From Isoetes taiwanensis (lineage: Eukaryota; Streptophyta; Lycopodiopsida; Isoetales; Isoetaceae), in the NCBI GenBank assembly GCA_021234155.1, contig JAJEKV010000164.1:279182-343181 (forward strand): a stretch of 64,000 bases of DNA. Reading direction: 5' to 3'. Both the position numbers and the translations under genes were made by a program. The notes below the pieces were generated by a model that was not told the DNA's origin, made no database searches, and saw nothing but the letters and a program-made list of their open reading frames with translations. Below are positions 10,091 to 21,059 of this stretch, in pieces. Numbering within the stretch: the first letter of the stretch is position 1; each line of letters begins with the position of its first letter.

Positions 10091-10544
10091 GCAATTTTGG
10101 GAGTGGTCCACGCCTACAGAGCTCCAAGCCGTTGGGCTATATAAGACGCAAAGCTGGTCGGCCGAGACGCCAACATATGGAGCATGGACGGCCAAATGTA
10201 CTATGCCGATGAGTTGCCGTGAATGGATCACTTGCAAGATGAACGCCGCGATGGACCTCGGAAATGTCGCATACCGCAGATCCGGATGGACGGCCGGTGT
10301 GGCGCAATGGCGAGCACCACCGACCAAGACCACTCCTATCGAGGTGGTAATTCATCTGGCTACGGGAGCCCCGAAACCACCGCCACTACACGGTGCTCCG
10401 CATCACCTCTCTTCCAAACCCTGAGTAGGGGTTCTTTTAACTTAGGATTTTGTAAATAGGGCTCGCCCATAAGCGGATGTATATATGGGCAATGCCCACC
10501 TTTTGTATGTCGCCACTAATATAATATAAATATGTCGCTAGTCA
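10091..10544. other. Spacer between gypsy integrase and the extra ORFs
   Basis: There is no recognisable gene. An AT-rich patch (10515-10535, ATATAATATAAATAT on the plus strand) lies just downstream of integrase. It could serve as a TATA region for transcription of the extra minus-strand ORFs, but nothing beyond composition supports this. GC-rich short frames on both strands at 10137-10459 shadow each other. Confidence 0.35.
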
Positions 10545-13480
10545 CTATCGTGGAGTCGAATTTTGTTGTTGATCATGTGTATGAACGCTTGTATCTTCAG
10601 ATAAAATTGTTTGAGGCAAAACCATTAACCAGTTGTAGGTAATGGAGTGCCATCTAATTCGCCCAGCTTTGAAAACACTTTGGGTTGAACAACTTGAATA
10701 ATTTGATAAGGACCAAGCCACCAATTTTAACTTGCCCGAAAATTTTTTGTAACGAGAATCATAAAGCAAAACCAAATCACCTTCTTTAAAAGTTTTGGTC
10801 TTCGGATGTTTGTCATGCAAGGATTTTTTATAATGCTGGCCATGAAGAACCGAATATAAGCATCTCGCCTAAGTTCATCCAATTGTTCAAGTTGATAAAC
10901 TCGTTCTTGAAGAGCTGCAGGTGGATTACATGTGGTGGCGAGTTGGAAACGAAGTGTCGGAAGAACATATTCAAAGGGCATCAAAGCTTCTTGACCATAA
11001 ACCAACTTAAAAGGAGTATGACCAGTAGCAATCGTGAAACAGCAGTTGTAAGCCCAAAGAACAGTGGGTAACTTTTCTTGCGAATCCGTGCGAGAGGCAT
11101 CACAGATTTTCTTCAGAATAGTGATGAGAGTCTTGTTTGTGCTTTCAGCCAAACCATTTCCTTGAGGATAGTAAGGTGTGCTTTTGCGGTGATGTATGTG
11201 CAAATAATCCGTCAGCTCCTTGATGGTGTGATTAATGAAATGGACGCCACGATCACTAACAAGTTCCGTGGGACAACCAAAACGCGTGATGATGTGCGTG
11301 TAGAGAACCTTGGCCGGGCCGGTCGTTGTCAGAAGGCACAAGCCTCGCCCATTTGGTGCCGCAATCCGGTGATGACCAGAATGTAGCGGGCATGGGTGTG
11401 CCAGCTACGGAGGATCCATGGGCCCCACAAAGTCCATTCCCCATTTGCTGAAGAGAAGGCGGCGGCGACCGGCGCCAACGGGAGTGCGTCACGGGCAGGC
11501 CGACCTCCACACGCCGGATGCACATCACACGTGCGGCGGGAGCATGGGCATTCTTGAAGAGCGTAATGCCGTAAATAGCATGCGAGAAGGATTTTGCGCG
11601 GGGCGGGTGTCACTATAGAAATGATTCACCACCAAGCCCCCTCATGGGCTTGTCGAACGATATTGGGTGCTTCATGAGGAAGAACACAGCGTCTGAGGAC
11701 CATATCCTTGCCGCATTTGTACAGATGGCCCGCAACCATGGTGTAGTCACTGACCTCACCGGAGAAAACCGACGGTGGGCGGGATCAAGCTTTTCGGGAG
11801 AAAGCGTGGGATCTTCTGATGGAAGAGCACCGGTGAGAAGATACTGCTGAAAGTGATGGAACCAATGGGGCGTGGCCGTGATCAAAAACAGCTGTGCGTC
11901 AGGAAAGGCATCTTAAACACCCGTGGAGGGATCATCTGTATGGATGCGTGAGAGATAATCTGGGACAACATGAGATTTGCCAGCTTTATGAACGATTTCA
12001 AAAGAAGCGAATTCTTGCAAAAGAAGGACCCAACGAGTAATCCTGTCCGTGGGTGTGGACTTGTTGATCAAATAGAGAAGAGCCTGATAATCAACAAAGA
12101 ACTTGATCTGACTGCCCAACAAATAATGACGGAAGCGTTGGACACAAAAAATTAAACCCAAGGCCTCCCTCTCGGTGGCAGAGTAGTTGCGCTCAGCAGG
12201 ATTAAGTTTTCTGCTGGCATAACGGTTGGGTTTATCTGTAATGCGTCATATGCTTGAGAGAGAACAACACCAATAGCAAACGCGAGACATCGACATGAAC
12301 ATGGAAAGGCTTGTCCCATTGAGGAGGAACAAGCACTGGGGCCTGAAAAGCAAGAGCTTCAACCGGATGAAAGCGAAGATCACGGCTGGGAATTCCAAGC
12401 CCAGTGGATTCATCACCCGTGAGTTTATGAATGGGATCGACAAATAGCGCAAGTCCGGGGAATGAAGGTGGAATAGTAATTTACCTTGCCCACGAAAGAA
12501 CGTGTCTCCTTGATATTAGATGGTGCTTGAGCCTTAAGCACACAACAACCGATTTTAGCGGGATCCGTGGTGATACCTTCTTCTTACCTACATGACCCTA
12601 ACAGAACACCGAGAGGTGACGGTGCATTTCTCCGTGATTTAGACTAATACCACTGACTCATCACATTTCTAAAAGACTAGCTCTAACTTGTCCGGTGATC
12701 ATCCATGGAACTCGTAGGCGAAAAGTCATCTTGAAAGATTTGGAGAAAGGGTTTCTCCTTCATATAATCGTGAAAACCGAGAGCATGATGCGCTGAAACG
12801 TGGATGGAGAGTTGGATAAACCAAAAGGAACCACCTTGTAGGCAAAAGTGCCCTACCGGGGTGGTAAAGGTAGTCTTGAGTTGATCCGCCTCTTTGATTG
12901 AAATTTGATTGTAGCCCCGAAAAACCATCCATGAAGGAGTACATTTCATGACCAGCAACCTCTTCCGAACCCAGTGCATGAAGGGAAGCGGAAGTGATCA
13001 CGCCGCGGGCTCGATTGAGTTTATGATAGTCCACGCAGACGGATCTTACCGTTGTGTTTGAGAGCAATGACGACGGGGCTCACCCATTCGTAATGTTTGA
13101 CCTCATAAATCAAGCTTCCAAGCATCAATTTCGGTCTTGACACGGTCCGCGATAATTGGGGTTGAGCCGTCTTCGTCGTTGATAGACGGGGGCGTGCATC
13201 CGGGTTTGGTAGGAATGGTGAGTTCCCCAAGTCTTTGTTGATACCCCAAGATCATTATAGCTCCGTGCAAAAATGTGTTTGAATTTTTGAATAGTGTGAT
13301 GGCGCGTCGCCATAGGTGGTCCGGGTGATTTGCGGCTAGGCGGGGCGGGCTGATTGTTGCCAACGTCCACAATCTCCAGTGGAACAACTTCTTTGTCTTG
13401 AACAACGTGAGCAGGAGGTTGAAACATGACAGGATGAGCTGCATTTTGTGTGGTGAAGAAAAGCGGTTGCTGAGCGTCAT
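10545..13480 (-). pseudogene. pol: Gypsy pol: RT, RNase H, integrase (broken)
   Basis: Read on the minus strand. RT spans about 13.2-12.7 kb, with YEWVSPVV, YSFMDGFSG (FxDxFSG catalytic Asp), YNQISIKEAD and TTFTTPVG, and FLQIFQDDF as the palm DD motif. RNase H spans 12161-11913, with FFVDYQALLYLI and PDYLSR. The integrase core spans about 11341-10890, with GCPTELVSDRGVHF (second catalytic Asp) and YPQGNGLAESTNK (catalytic Glu). The end of integrase follows (KTFKEGDLVLLYDSRYK, about 10800-10740). The RT-RH-IN order is Ty3/gypsy. At least six frame changes or stops exclude a functional polyprotein as written. GC content is high between 11.3 and 11.6 kb, where the zinc-binding part should be. 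Confidence 0.88.
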
Positions 13481-13643
13481 CTAGCAGTGGTTTGCTTCAT
13501 GACGGCATGGACGCCCACCGTTTCGGAGGAAGTTGTTGGAAAAATGGTCGGTCTTTGATGTGATTGCAAGGAGCCGGTAAGGGTCGAAAGCTGCAAAAGC
13601 GCGTACCGGCACAGTCTGATCCAGAGTCATCTCACACCAAGGA

Positions 13644-16250
13644 TCAAAGATATTCGTGTAGATGAAAGAGGCGACTCGCAGTGGGAGCCCCGAACATGAT
13701 AGATATTTTGGGCGTCGTCGGAATCGGTGTCGGAGAGAGAAGGTTCGACATGTTCAACAGAAATGATCTTGCCGGTTTCCAAATCCATGGAACCATCTCG
13801 AATGAGCTACCGGTCCATGGCCCAAGAATAATACTTTTTGCCGACGGAGAAAAAGGTCCGGCCACCAACATTTCATATAATCAACGGATCTTCCTTCCAA
13901 ATACCAAATTCTAGAGGGAATTGAAGTTCGCCTGTATTGATGTGAAGAAGGGGTGTGACGCCTTGAGGGCGCGTGATATGACCATTGGCCAACTTGATGT
14001 CATAAGGGCACGGTGTAAAGTTGTTTGATGCCCAATTGCTTTCTCGGGCTTATCAAGAATGAGATTGACAAAGACTTCCACCATCAACTCATTACGATTG
14101 ACTTGGTGATTGCCCACCGCATGCATGCAATCGCGGGTGTTGAGGTAGCCAACGCCCCAACCAGAATAGTGGGAAGGGGGAAGCCGGTCCTGAGAGAGCG
14201 TGAGTTTCAAAATGGTGGCTAGACTCAACGGAATCTTGATTTTTGCAAGTTCTTCCCCGGAGTTCCAAGGGAACATGTGAAAACAGAAGCGCGGATCCAA
14301 GGGAGCAGGAGTTGTAGGTAATCGACCCAGCAACTTCTTGGAGAAGCTCCACCTCAACAATGTTAGGATATTGCCGAGCCGAGGAGTGTTGAGATGACGT
14401 AGGGGGCTCTTGACGCCGAAAGCCAGCTGTGGTTTAGTGTACATTGGCAAGCGCGGCGCGCCCATTGCATAAGGTTGAGAATGCTCGCCGGACCTTTGGC
14501 ATGACATGGGGCATAAGAGTATCCAAAGCCGGAGAAAATGGACCTTTACCGCCGCCATGAGGGATCGGTTATTTGATCAAAGGCGGGTTGTGTGTCATTA
14601 GGGAATTATGGTTAAGGGCGTGAAGCCCCGGTTCGATGTGAGACCAAACCAACCCAATTGGGACAGCTTGACCCGAGGATTGAGAGCTTGGTAAATTATT
14701 CCTGAGCTTGTTGATCCACAGGAGGAGTTGGACGGGCGAGCTGGTTGATACCTTTGTTGTTGAGGCACGCTGGTGGCTTTGGAAACGGGGCGAGGCCTTG
14801 TTTGCCATTAGCAATCCAAAGTTGATAGGCCGTGAGGCGATCGACGTGGTTTGATTCGCGCCGTGAAGTTGGACTTGAACTTGAGGAAGTTGAGGGCACG
14901 CCGCGGGTGGTATGACCCCATTCCGCATAATGATAAAGAATCGGGCTTAGAAGGATCAAAAGGGGCCGTTGCTTTGTCCCCGTGGCTGCTGAGATTGTTG
15001 ATACTGTTGAGGAGGTTGTGCTGGAAATTGCTGAGGCGCGTATGAGAGTTGTTGCTGAGGTGTGGTCTGTACTTGATAAACCATCTTTTGTCTGAAGGGT
15101 GTAGGATGAGTACGAAAGTGCATTCTTCCGTGGCATGATTGCACATGTTGCGATTTACAAATGAGGGGGGCCATTGAGGAATTGCACTCATTGGCCAAAT
15201 GGCCTTGATATTTGGAAGATGTGGCACCAAATTTGACCGCGTTGTGGATTGGAGTGTTGAGACCAATCGGCGCCCGAGGAACCATGACAGGTGGGATGAA
15301 GGGTAGCTCTTGGAGAGCCACGCCTCTGGGAGGAAACATTAACCCCGAATGATTGACGAGTTCGATGGCCCGCCTCTCCAAAGTCTTGGGGTGCGTGTGA
15401 TACGTCATGAGACGAATAGCCTGAGGAAGTCCCTCGTAGAAACCGGCGAGGATCCGGCTTTGGGGGCGGGTACTCTTGGAGTTTGCCGAGGAGTATGTGA
15501 AGACGATCCACAAAATCCCGGGTGGACTCCGCTGGCTCTTGGGTGAAGATCATTGAGTTGCTTGAGAAGAAGTTGATCATCATCGTGGTGCCATAATGGG
15601 AAAGGAAAGCGTCTTTATTTCTCGGCTCAGCTTTGTTTCCAATGGCTTTTGTTTGCCATGAGCCATTGATGAGGGATCCACGCAGGCGTGGTGGAAAAGA
15701 TGTGGAACTCCGGTTGAGGTTGAGCGTGACCATTTAGGACAGCCGCAGCCTCAAATTCTTCCATGTGGGCTTGAGCACTTTGATCCAATGGTTTGCCTTT
15801 TAGTACGCCAAAAGTGGGATAGGTCAGTTTTGAGAGTTTGAAAAGAAGATTGTGGCGGACCTTGGCATAGAGCGGCTGAGTAGGGACGAGGCACATAATG
15901 AGGTGGTACAGCCATAGTCTCGGGATGGTGTGTCGAGGGGCGTAAAACCTTGAGAGTCTTGAAAAAGAGCATCCCGTGGGGAAGGTCCTTGAGAGCTTTG
16001 TTCGTGAGGTTTGAGATCGAGAGTGTAAACCGGAAGAGTATGTTGAAAAGAAGGGGATTGGGGATATGTCCCGGCTGGGGGGGCCGAAGAGACACACTGG
16101 ATAACCCATTCGTCGAGGGAGAGATGATGGTTGTGAAGGCGCGGGGAGTATGGCGGAGGAGATATGAATGTAGGCACTCGGGAGTGTGGAAATAAGCCGG
16201 GAGGGGTCAAAACGAGTGCATGATGGGGAGACTGAGGTTGTGAACAATGT
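13644..16250 (-). pseudogene. gag: Gypsy gag and protease region (broken)
   Basis: On the minus strand from 16.25 kb. A Pro/Ser-rich N-terminal part is followed by a capsid-like segment with FLSHYGTTMM and STRDFVDRLHILLGKLQ (about 15.6-15.48 kb). Next is a degenerate zinc knuckle, KYQGHLANEC (about 15.2 kb), and then a Gln/Pro-rich stretch (QQQLSYAPQQFPAQPPQQ, about 15.06-15.0 kb). Downstream, 14.56-13.9 kb includes ELMVEVFVNLILDKPEKAIG, placed where a protease or its linker should be, but a clear DTG/DSG was not found. Repeated frame changes make this a pseudogene. The order fits gag-pro upstream of the pol part at 13.5-10.5 kb. Confidence 0.72.
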
Positions 16251-16491
16251 TTACACGCACTGGAGAGCTAGGACGAGGAGTGAACACGAGGAGTAGGTGG
16301 CGCCGACCGGGCGTGGAGCCGAATATGGCCTCCCTCAATATCATAACGGTCATACATATCTCGAAAGCAACTTCGCGACGCTGATGGCGCTCCAATCGAC
16401 GCGTCGTCGGCTAAGAAGCTCCTCCGGTGAAAGCTCCCCTAGGACATGGGCAAAGAAGGAATGAAAAGAAAATCGCACCAGTTAGCCACGG

Positions 16492-17068
16492 CGGTTTGGG
16501 GGTCTGATTTGGGAACTCCTCGGCATACCCTCCGGAGGACCCTTGATCAAACAGGGAAATCCGTAGTCGTGGTCACAGCGGGATTTGCAAAAGGAACAAA
16601 GGAAAAGGGAAAGAGAGAACAAAAGAAAAACAATAAGAACACAATGATGAGAACTAAAACTCTTTGATATCAATGATGATACATGAGCTCTCAATAGAGA
16701 AAATATAATGGAGATAAGACCAAAAACTCATCAAAAACTTCGAAAGTGCTAGCTCTACTCATATATAGTACAATGGCCTCATGGCCCAATATAGATACTT
16801 GCAAATCTCGGTGCCGACTCACGGAAGGGAGGGATTCTAAGAATGTGTGGCGGTGCCTCTTGAGGTGAGAAATCACGTGGCACCCGACGGCCCGTCACTT
16901 GTCTGTTCGCCTCTTCTTTGTCGCCGGGCGCCTTCCTTCACGTGGTCTGGCTGCTTTGTCTTCTTTGGGCCTTTGATGGTGACACGGACCTCGGCCGCGG
17001 GCTCCTTATTCTTGACTGGTCCTCCCGGTGTGCATGAATAGTCTGTACCGGGGCGTACAAGACTAACA
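16492..17068 (-). repeat. Gypsy 5' LTR (right copy)
   Basis: This is the right-hand LTR copy, which is the promoter-side LTR for this minus-strand element. It matches 6080-6622 over its whole length, with many small indels. It ends GACTAACA at 17068, immediately before copia RT resumes. Confidence 0.87.
16760..16770 (-). promoter_or_regulatory. TATA-like element in the gypsy 5' LTR
   Basis: The minus strand reads TACTATATATG, conserved at 6350-6360 in the other LTR. Its position inside the LTR suits the core promoter of the retroelement. No experimental support is implied. Confidence 0.5.
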
Positions 17069-18237
17069 CAAAGGCTTTGAGGTTGGAATCAATATGGTAT
17101 GGAGATTAAAAGAGGCAGGTCTATGGACTCAAACAAGCACCAGAACAATGGTACATTTGTATGGATGACTATCTCAGAAAAAAAGGCTTTAATAAATTGC
17201 AAAGTGATGGCAATATTTATGTTTTAAAACAAAGTGGCAATTTTTGCATCATTGCACTATATGTCGATGTTTACATCATGATTTCGAACACTATGGAGTG
17301 TCTAAAACAGAAAGCAAAAGCTATGTTAAAGGAGAAATTCAATTAAAGAAATTCTTGGGAATTGAAGTGCAAAAAGAAATGGGGGCAACAGAAAACTCAC
17401 ACTCACACAAACCGCAAATATTCAAAGCATACTTGGAAAGATTTGGAATGAATGAGTGTAAGGCAATTGACACATCTTTGGTACCTGGTCATTCTATATC
17501 GAGGGATATGTGTCCTAATTACGCTTATGAAGAAAATGGAGGAAATACCATCCACGTGGAATTACTAGGATGTTTGTTATACATTAGCAATTGCACACCG
17601 ACGACATTGACTTTCTCTCTCCACCCTCAACGGCGGATACACAAATAATCGGGCAAACCACACCGGATAGCGAAGAAAAGAATTATGAGGTTTCTCAAAA
17701 GAACACAAGATCGGGGCATATGTTACTCTAATGATGATTTGATACTAAAGGGATATTGTGATGCAGTTGGGGCTCGAGACCTGAGACAAATGAAAAATCT
17801 ACATCGGGGTTCTCATTGATGCTTGGAGGAGCGCCATAATATGGAAATCAAAGAAACAGTCTAGTACTGCCATGTCTTCAGCTTGGTTGAATATGCGAGC
17901 CACTACACTTGCAGCCAAAGAGATTGTCTGGGCGAGAAGGTTACTAAATGAGCTAGGCATAATGCAAATGAAGGCAACCATCCTACTATGTGATAGTCAA
18001 AGCTGCATTGCTATTATAAAAAATCCTGTCTTGCATCAAAGGACCAAGCACATTGAGCTACATATGCATTATATCAGAGAAATGGTTGCTAAGAAATATG
18101 TATCAGTTGAATTTATAAGCACCCAAGATCAAGCTGCAGACATATTTACAAAGGCTCTCACACAAGTTAAGTTCTGCAAGTTCAAAGAATTACTTGGTAT
18201 TGCAGGTTCAATACTTCAAAAAGCAGGAATCTCTTAA
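17069..18237 (+). pseudogene. pol: Copia pol, 3' part: RT C-terminus and RNase H
   Basis: This continues the RT cut at 6079. The GFEV stretch is followed by a KQAPEQWY-type motif and MDDYLRKKGFNKLQSDGNIY. The palm motif appears as YVDVYIMIS (about 17260), where copia elements have YVDD, so the second catalytic Asp is lost. KKFLGIEVQKE lies at about 17346. RNase H covers about 17870-18237, with AAKEIVWARRLLNELG, LLCDSQSCIAI, RTKHIELHMHYIRE and STQDQAADIFTKAL. Frames change near 17340, 17650 and 17870. It ends about 45 bp before the 3' LTR polypurine tract. Confidence 0.9.
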
Positions 18238-18271
18238 AGTTCAGTCAGTTATCTGAATTAGAGAATATATC

Positions 18272-18835
18272 TGATGGGGGAATGTTGGATGTCAGGACAA
18301 TATTCTCGAGATGATGATCTTGCGCCAAGGTTGTTATCGGAAAGTCACACTAAACCACTGCACCTTGGTTTCGATGGTCACATAAGGTGAAACATTGGTA
18401 GTTGAATATAATGGTTAAAAGGTTAAAGGGTTAAGTTGGAAGTTATCGAATATTGAAGAAAATTATATTGCTTATTTAAGATGGCAAATAGGACCATGGC
18501 AAATCGAGATTCAGTGGTCGATGAAGGCAAAACCGTCGGAGCTGAACACCTCAGTTGCTTAACCGCCGGATCTGCTTGGCTATAAACATCTGTGAACAAT
18601 GGATCTGTCTTTGAGTGAGCCGGATCCGCCTAGTTCAGTTCAACAAGGACGAGTCAAATGTGCTACAGTTTTCGATTACTCCCAAAGCTACAGTGAAGCG
18701 CATAATTGTATTTCTAATGGTTAAGGTTGTTATATAGCTAAGTTAAAAGGGTGAATGTTAATGGATTATACTTGCCTTGTTGCTTAAATATTGGCATGAA
18801 TAGAGAAGTTGCTTAAGAATTTTTTGAACCCGACA
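18272..18835 (+). repeat. Copia polypurine tract and 3' LTR
   Basis: TGATGGGGGAA (18272-18282) is followed by the LTR start TGTTGGATGTCA at 18283. The LTR ends at 18835 in GAACCCGACA. It is about 10 bp longer than the 5' copy, mainly from an insertion near 18751-18770. Confidence 0.9.
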
Positions 18836-19346
18836 AATGTAAATGGTGATTCACTATTAAAGATGACCTAACATATACATCTAACAAGGATTTATTGCTG
18901 ACATTGAATTCTAGCAATTAATGAATTTCATAGATGAACAATCATACAAAAGCAATTTTCTCATATAAAAACAATTCATGAATTTTATAGAAAAGATATT
19001 ATATTAATACAAACGTTTTCAAGTACATTTCCTTTTTCTTGGCATCGGGGCACTGAGTAACCTAATCAAATTCTTCTAAGTCCTCTTCCTTTACTCCAGC
19101 CCCAATTGCATCTAACGCACACAATATATCGTGGTCCTTCATTGCACGTGGACAAGCGCTTGAGTGCTTCCTTGTCTTCCTTTACTCCAGCCCCAATTGC
19201 ATCTAATAGACACAATATATCGGGGTCCTCCTATGCACAGGGACAAGTGCGGTGCTTCCTTTGTCTGCTCCACTCAAGCCTAGAGCTGCTTTTACTTGCA
19301 AGGGCGAGTACATTTTGAAGCCCCGAAGACATACATGGCGATATCC
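18836..19346. other. Spacer with a duplicated ~90-bp unit
   Basis: This is AT-rich flanking DNA of the putative transposon, downstream of the 459-aa gene on the minus strand. A unit of about 90 bp containing CCTTTACTCCAGCCCCAATT and CACAATATATCG is present twice (about 19085-19173 and 19174-19260). No gene is recognised. Confidence 0.55.
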
Positions 19347-20726
19347 CTATCTCTTTTCGCTATAACTTCGATCATAGTTTGCGGCTAGGGGCACGCGTGG
19401 TTGCCGACTAAGGACGTGAGCTTTAAAAACGAGGACCTCTTCTACTCTAGATGGACTATATTTATTGTGAAACACAATAATTTCCCCCTTGTGAAGGTAG
19501 CCCGTATAATGTGCAATCTTTGGCGTCCCACCTAGGGTGACTCTCTCATGCCTTTGCAATGAAGTCATCAATAAATAACTCCTGCATAAAAGAAACATCA
19601 GATTCAAAAAGAAATAAAAATGAAACCAGATAAATGCCTCTCTCTTGTCCCGTTCGACAGCAGCTGGGTTTGTTATTTTGAAAGAGGACTTCGACAGCTC
19701 ACGTTCTATGAACACAGAAGCAGTGTTTGAAGAGCTAGCAGCTTCAAATTTGATATCTTTCACTGCTTCATACCCTGCTTCAGCTTGCTGCATGACAATT
19801 TCAAATGCATCCTCTGGAGGTGTTGAGGATCCATCATAAGTCACAGCCTCCATCATTTGTCTGGGGACATCAGTCTCAAAGTCTATAAGTCCTCCCAGGC
19901 CTACAACATGCGCATATATCTGGCCCAATATCTCGTCTTCTCTCAACTCTGTCACTTCAGATATGTCGGGCAACAACAAGTATGGTTTCCCACCTACATG
20001 GATGGGATATGCTTCTGATAACCCCCAAGTAGACAATTTTTTCTCAGAGACATCCTCTTCCAAAACCTCGTTCTCCTCATTTTCTAGTATGAGCTTCTCT
20101 TCCTTAGGATCTATCGGCTCCTCTATTGGTGAGGCGGGGCATTCTATTTGAGCGACCTGTGCACTTGAAGAAGAACTGACATCTTTGCTTGGCTTAGTGT
20201 AAATCATGTATGTGTTGAACATATCTAGGCTGAAAAAACTTTCCTTGCCCTCTTGCCTGCACAATTCTGCAGGTAGTCTCTTCAAGAACCTTCTAATTCG
20301 GTCTTGATCAGGTTTCGGAAACATCTTAATTAAAGCTTGCATGCTTAGTGAAGGCAAACCAGTCACAGGACATGGTTTCACGTTAGGACCAGCTCTAGCC
20401 ATGAAGCTATGAAGGATGCGGCCATATGCATCAGTAAACCTGTTACACTCTGCCATAATGTCTACTGTCAGGCAAAAAATATTATATACAGTGGTTGCAT
20501 CCACTGGTTCCTCTAGCTCCTCCTCGAACTCTTCTGGATGCTTCTGACGAAAATCCCGTTCTTTCTCCACTATTTTTTCATACCATGCGCTAAACAGCTC
20601 CCATGCCTTATCTGACCCGCTATTTGCCATTCTCGTGGAGCAGCGCCTCGATTTATGACACTTTGAATGTGAGCGGCTTGATTTGCAAGAGAGACTAACA
20701 ACGTGGCAACGATGCGAAAATAACAC
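19347..20726 (-). CDS. Orphan 459-aa acidic protein, transposon-associated
   Basis: This long intact minus-strand ORF belongs to no family I recognise. The likely start is the internal Met at residue 33 (MANSGSDKAWELF, ATG at 20630), because the first 32 codons approach the hairpin array. Residues about 33-180 are a helical, charged domain (AWYEKIVEKERDFRQ, NRFTDAYGRILHSF, MFPKPDQDRIRRFLKRLP). Residues about 200-250 are very acidic (EEKLILENEENEVLEEDVSE). They are followed by SEAYPIHVGGKPYLLLPDIS and a C-terminal part with GGTPKIAHYTGYLHKGEIIV. A hydrophobic run near residues 365-385 translates a T-rich patch with splice-like ends (about 45 nt), so it may be a very short in-frame intron. Gene-like composition and full length argue for recent selection. 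Confidence 0.6.
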   Translation of the reverse strand: MLFSHRCHVVSLSCKSSRSHSKCHKSRRCSTRMANSGSDKAWELFSAWYEKIVEKERDFRQKHPEEFEEELEEPVDATTVYNIFCLTVDIMAECNRFTDAYGRILHSFMARAGPNVKPCPVTGLPSLSMQALIKMFPKPDQDRIRRFLKRLPAELCRQEGKESFFSLDMFNTYMIYTKPSKDVSSSSSAQVAQIECPASPIEEPIDPKEEKLILENEENEVLEEDVSEKKLSTWGLSEAYPIHVGGKPYLLLPDISEVTELREDEILGQIYAHVVGLGGLIDFETDVPRQMMEAVTYDGSSTPPEDAFEIVMQQAEAGYEAVKDIKFEAASSSNTASVFIERELSKSSFKITNPAAVERDKREAFIWFHFYFFLNLMFLLCRSYLLMTSLQRHERVTLGGTPKIAHYTGYLHKGEIIVFHNKYSPSRVEEVLVFKAHVLSRQPRVPLAANYDRSYSEKR

Positions 20727-20990
20727 TTCCTTAATTTATGCTATACACAAATTCGCACCATGGCTACGGCGTGAAAATAAGACTTCGATAATTTATTCTA
20801 TGTTGCACCGTGGCTACGGTGCGAAAATACCCCTTTCATTTTTTATGCTATGCACATTTTTGCACCATGGCTACGGTGCAAAAATAGCTCTTCTATATTT
20901 TATAATATCGACAATTTCGCACCGTAAGTACGGTGTGAAAATACAACATCCATATTTTATGTTGTACACAATTTCGCACCGTGGCTACTT
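20701..20990. repeat. Hairpin repeat array C, 55-58 bp pitch
   Basis: Six hairpin sites (about 20701, 20750, 20802, 20857, 20914, 20971) each hold a variant of GCACCGTGGC followed by its complement and AAAATA. AT-rich spacers of about 30 bp separate them. The array lies directly upstream of the minus-strand 459-aa ORF and downstream of the DUF7869-like gene. It is the same family as arrays A and B. Confidence 0.82.
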
Positions 20991-21059
20991 GAATACAATA
21001 GATCTCCAATTAACTATCACTTATATTTATATTACATAGATTCATATACAGATATGACT

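Larger units (their letters stand above)
6080..17068 (-). mobile_element. Ty3/gypsy LTR retrotransposon with extra 3' region, inserted in copia RT
   Basis: The LTRs lie at 6080-6622 and 16492-17068. On the minus strand they begin TGTTAGTC and end CCCCCAAACA or close to it. Internal order on the minus strand is gag (16.2-14.5 kb), protease (14.5-13.9), RT and RNase H (13.5-11.9), integrase (11.6-10.5), and then about 3.9 kb of extra coding-like sequence before the polypurine tract. The RT-RH-IN order defines Ty3/gypsy. Host copia sequence continues across it (EQPQ|GFEV). The flanks CAAGG (6075-6079) and CAAAGG (17069-17074) look like a slightly altered 5-bp target duplication. The length (about 11 kb) and extra 3' region fit the Athila/Tat group. 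Confidence 0.9.
2971..18835 (+). mobile_element. Ty1/copia LTR retrotransposon, split by a nested gypsy element
   Basis: It has two LTRs (2971-3513 and 18283-18835) that both begin TGTTGGATGTCA and end near TTTTTTGAAC..GACA. A primer-binding site follows the 5' LTR and a polypurine tract (TGATGGGGGAA) precedes the 3' LTR. The internal order is gag, protease, integrase, reverse transcriptase, RNase H, which defines copia. The RT is interrupted at 6080-17068 by a gypsy element on the other strand. The LTRs differ by substitutions and small indels, so the insertion is not recent unless assembly errors explain this. A target duplication is ambiguous: the flanks GAAAT and AAATG/AATGT do not match cleanly. 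Confidence 0.93.
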
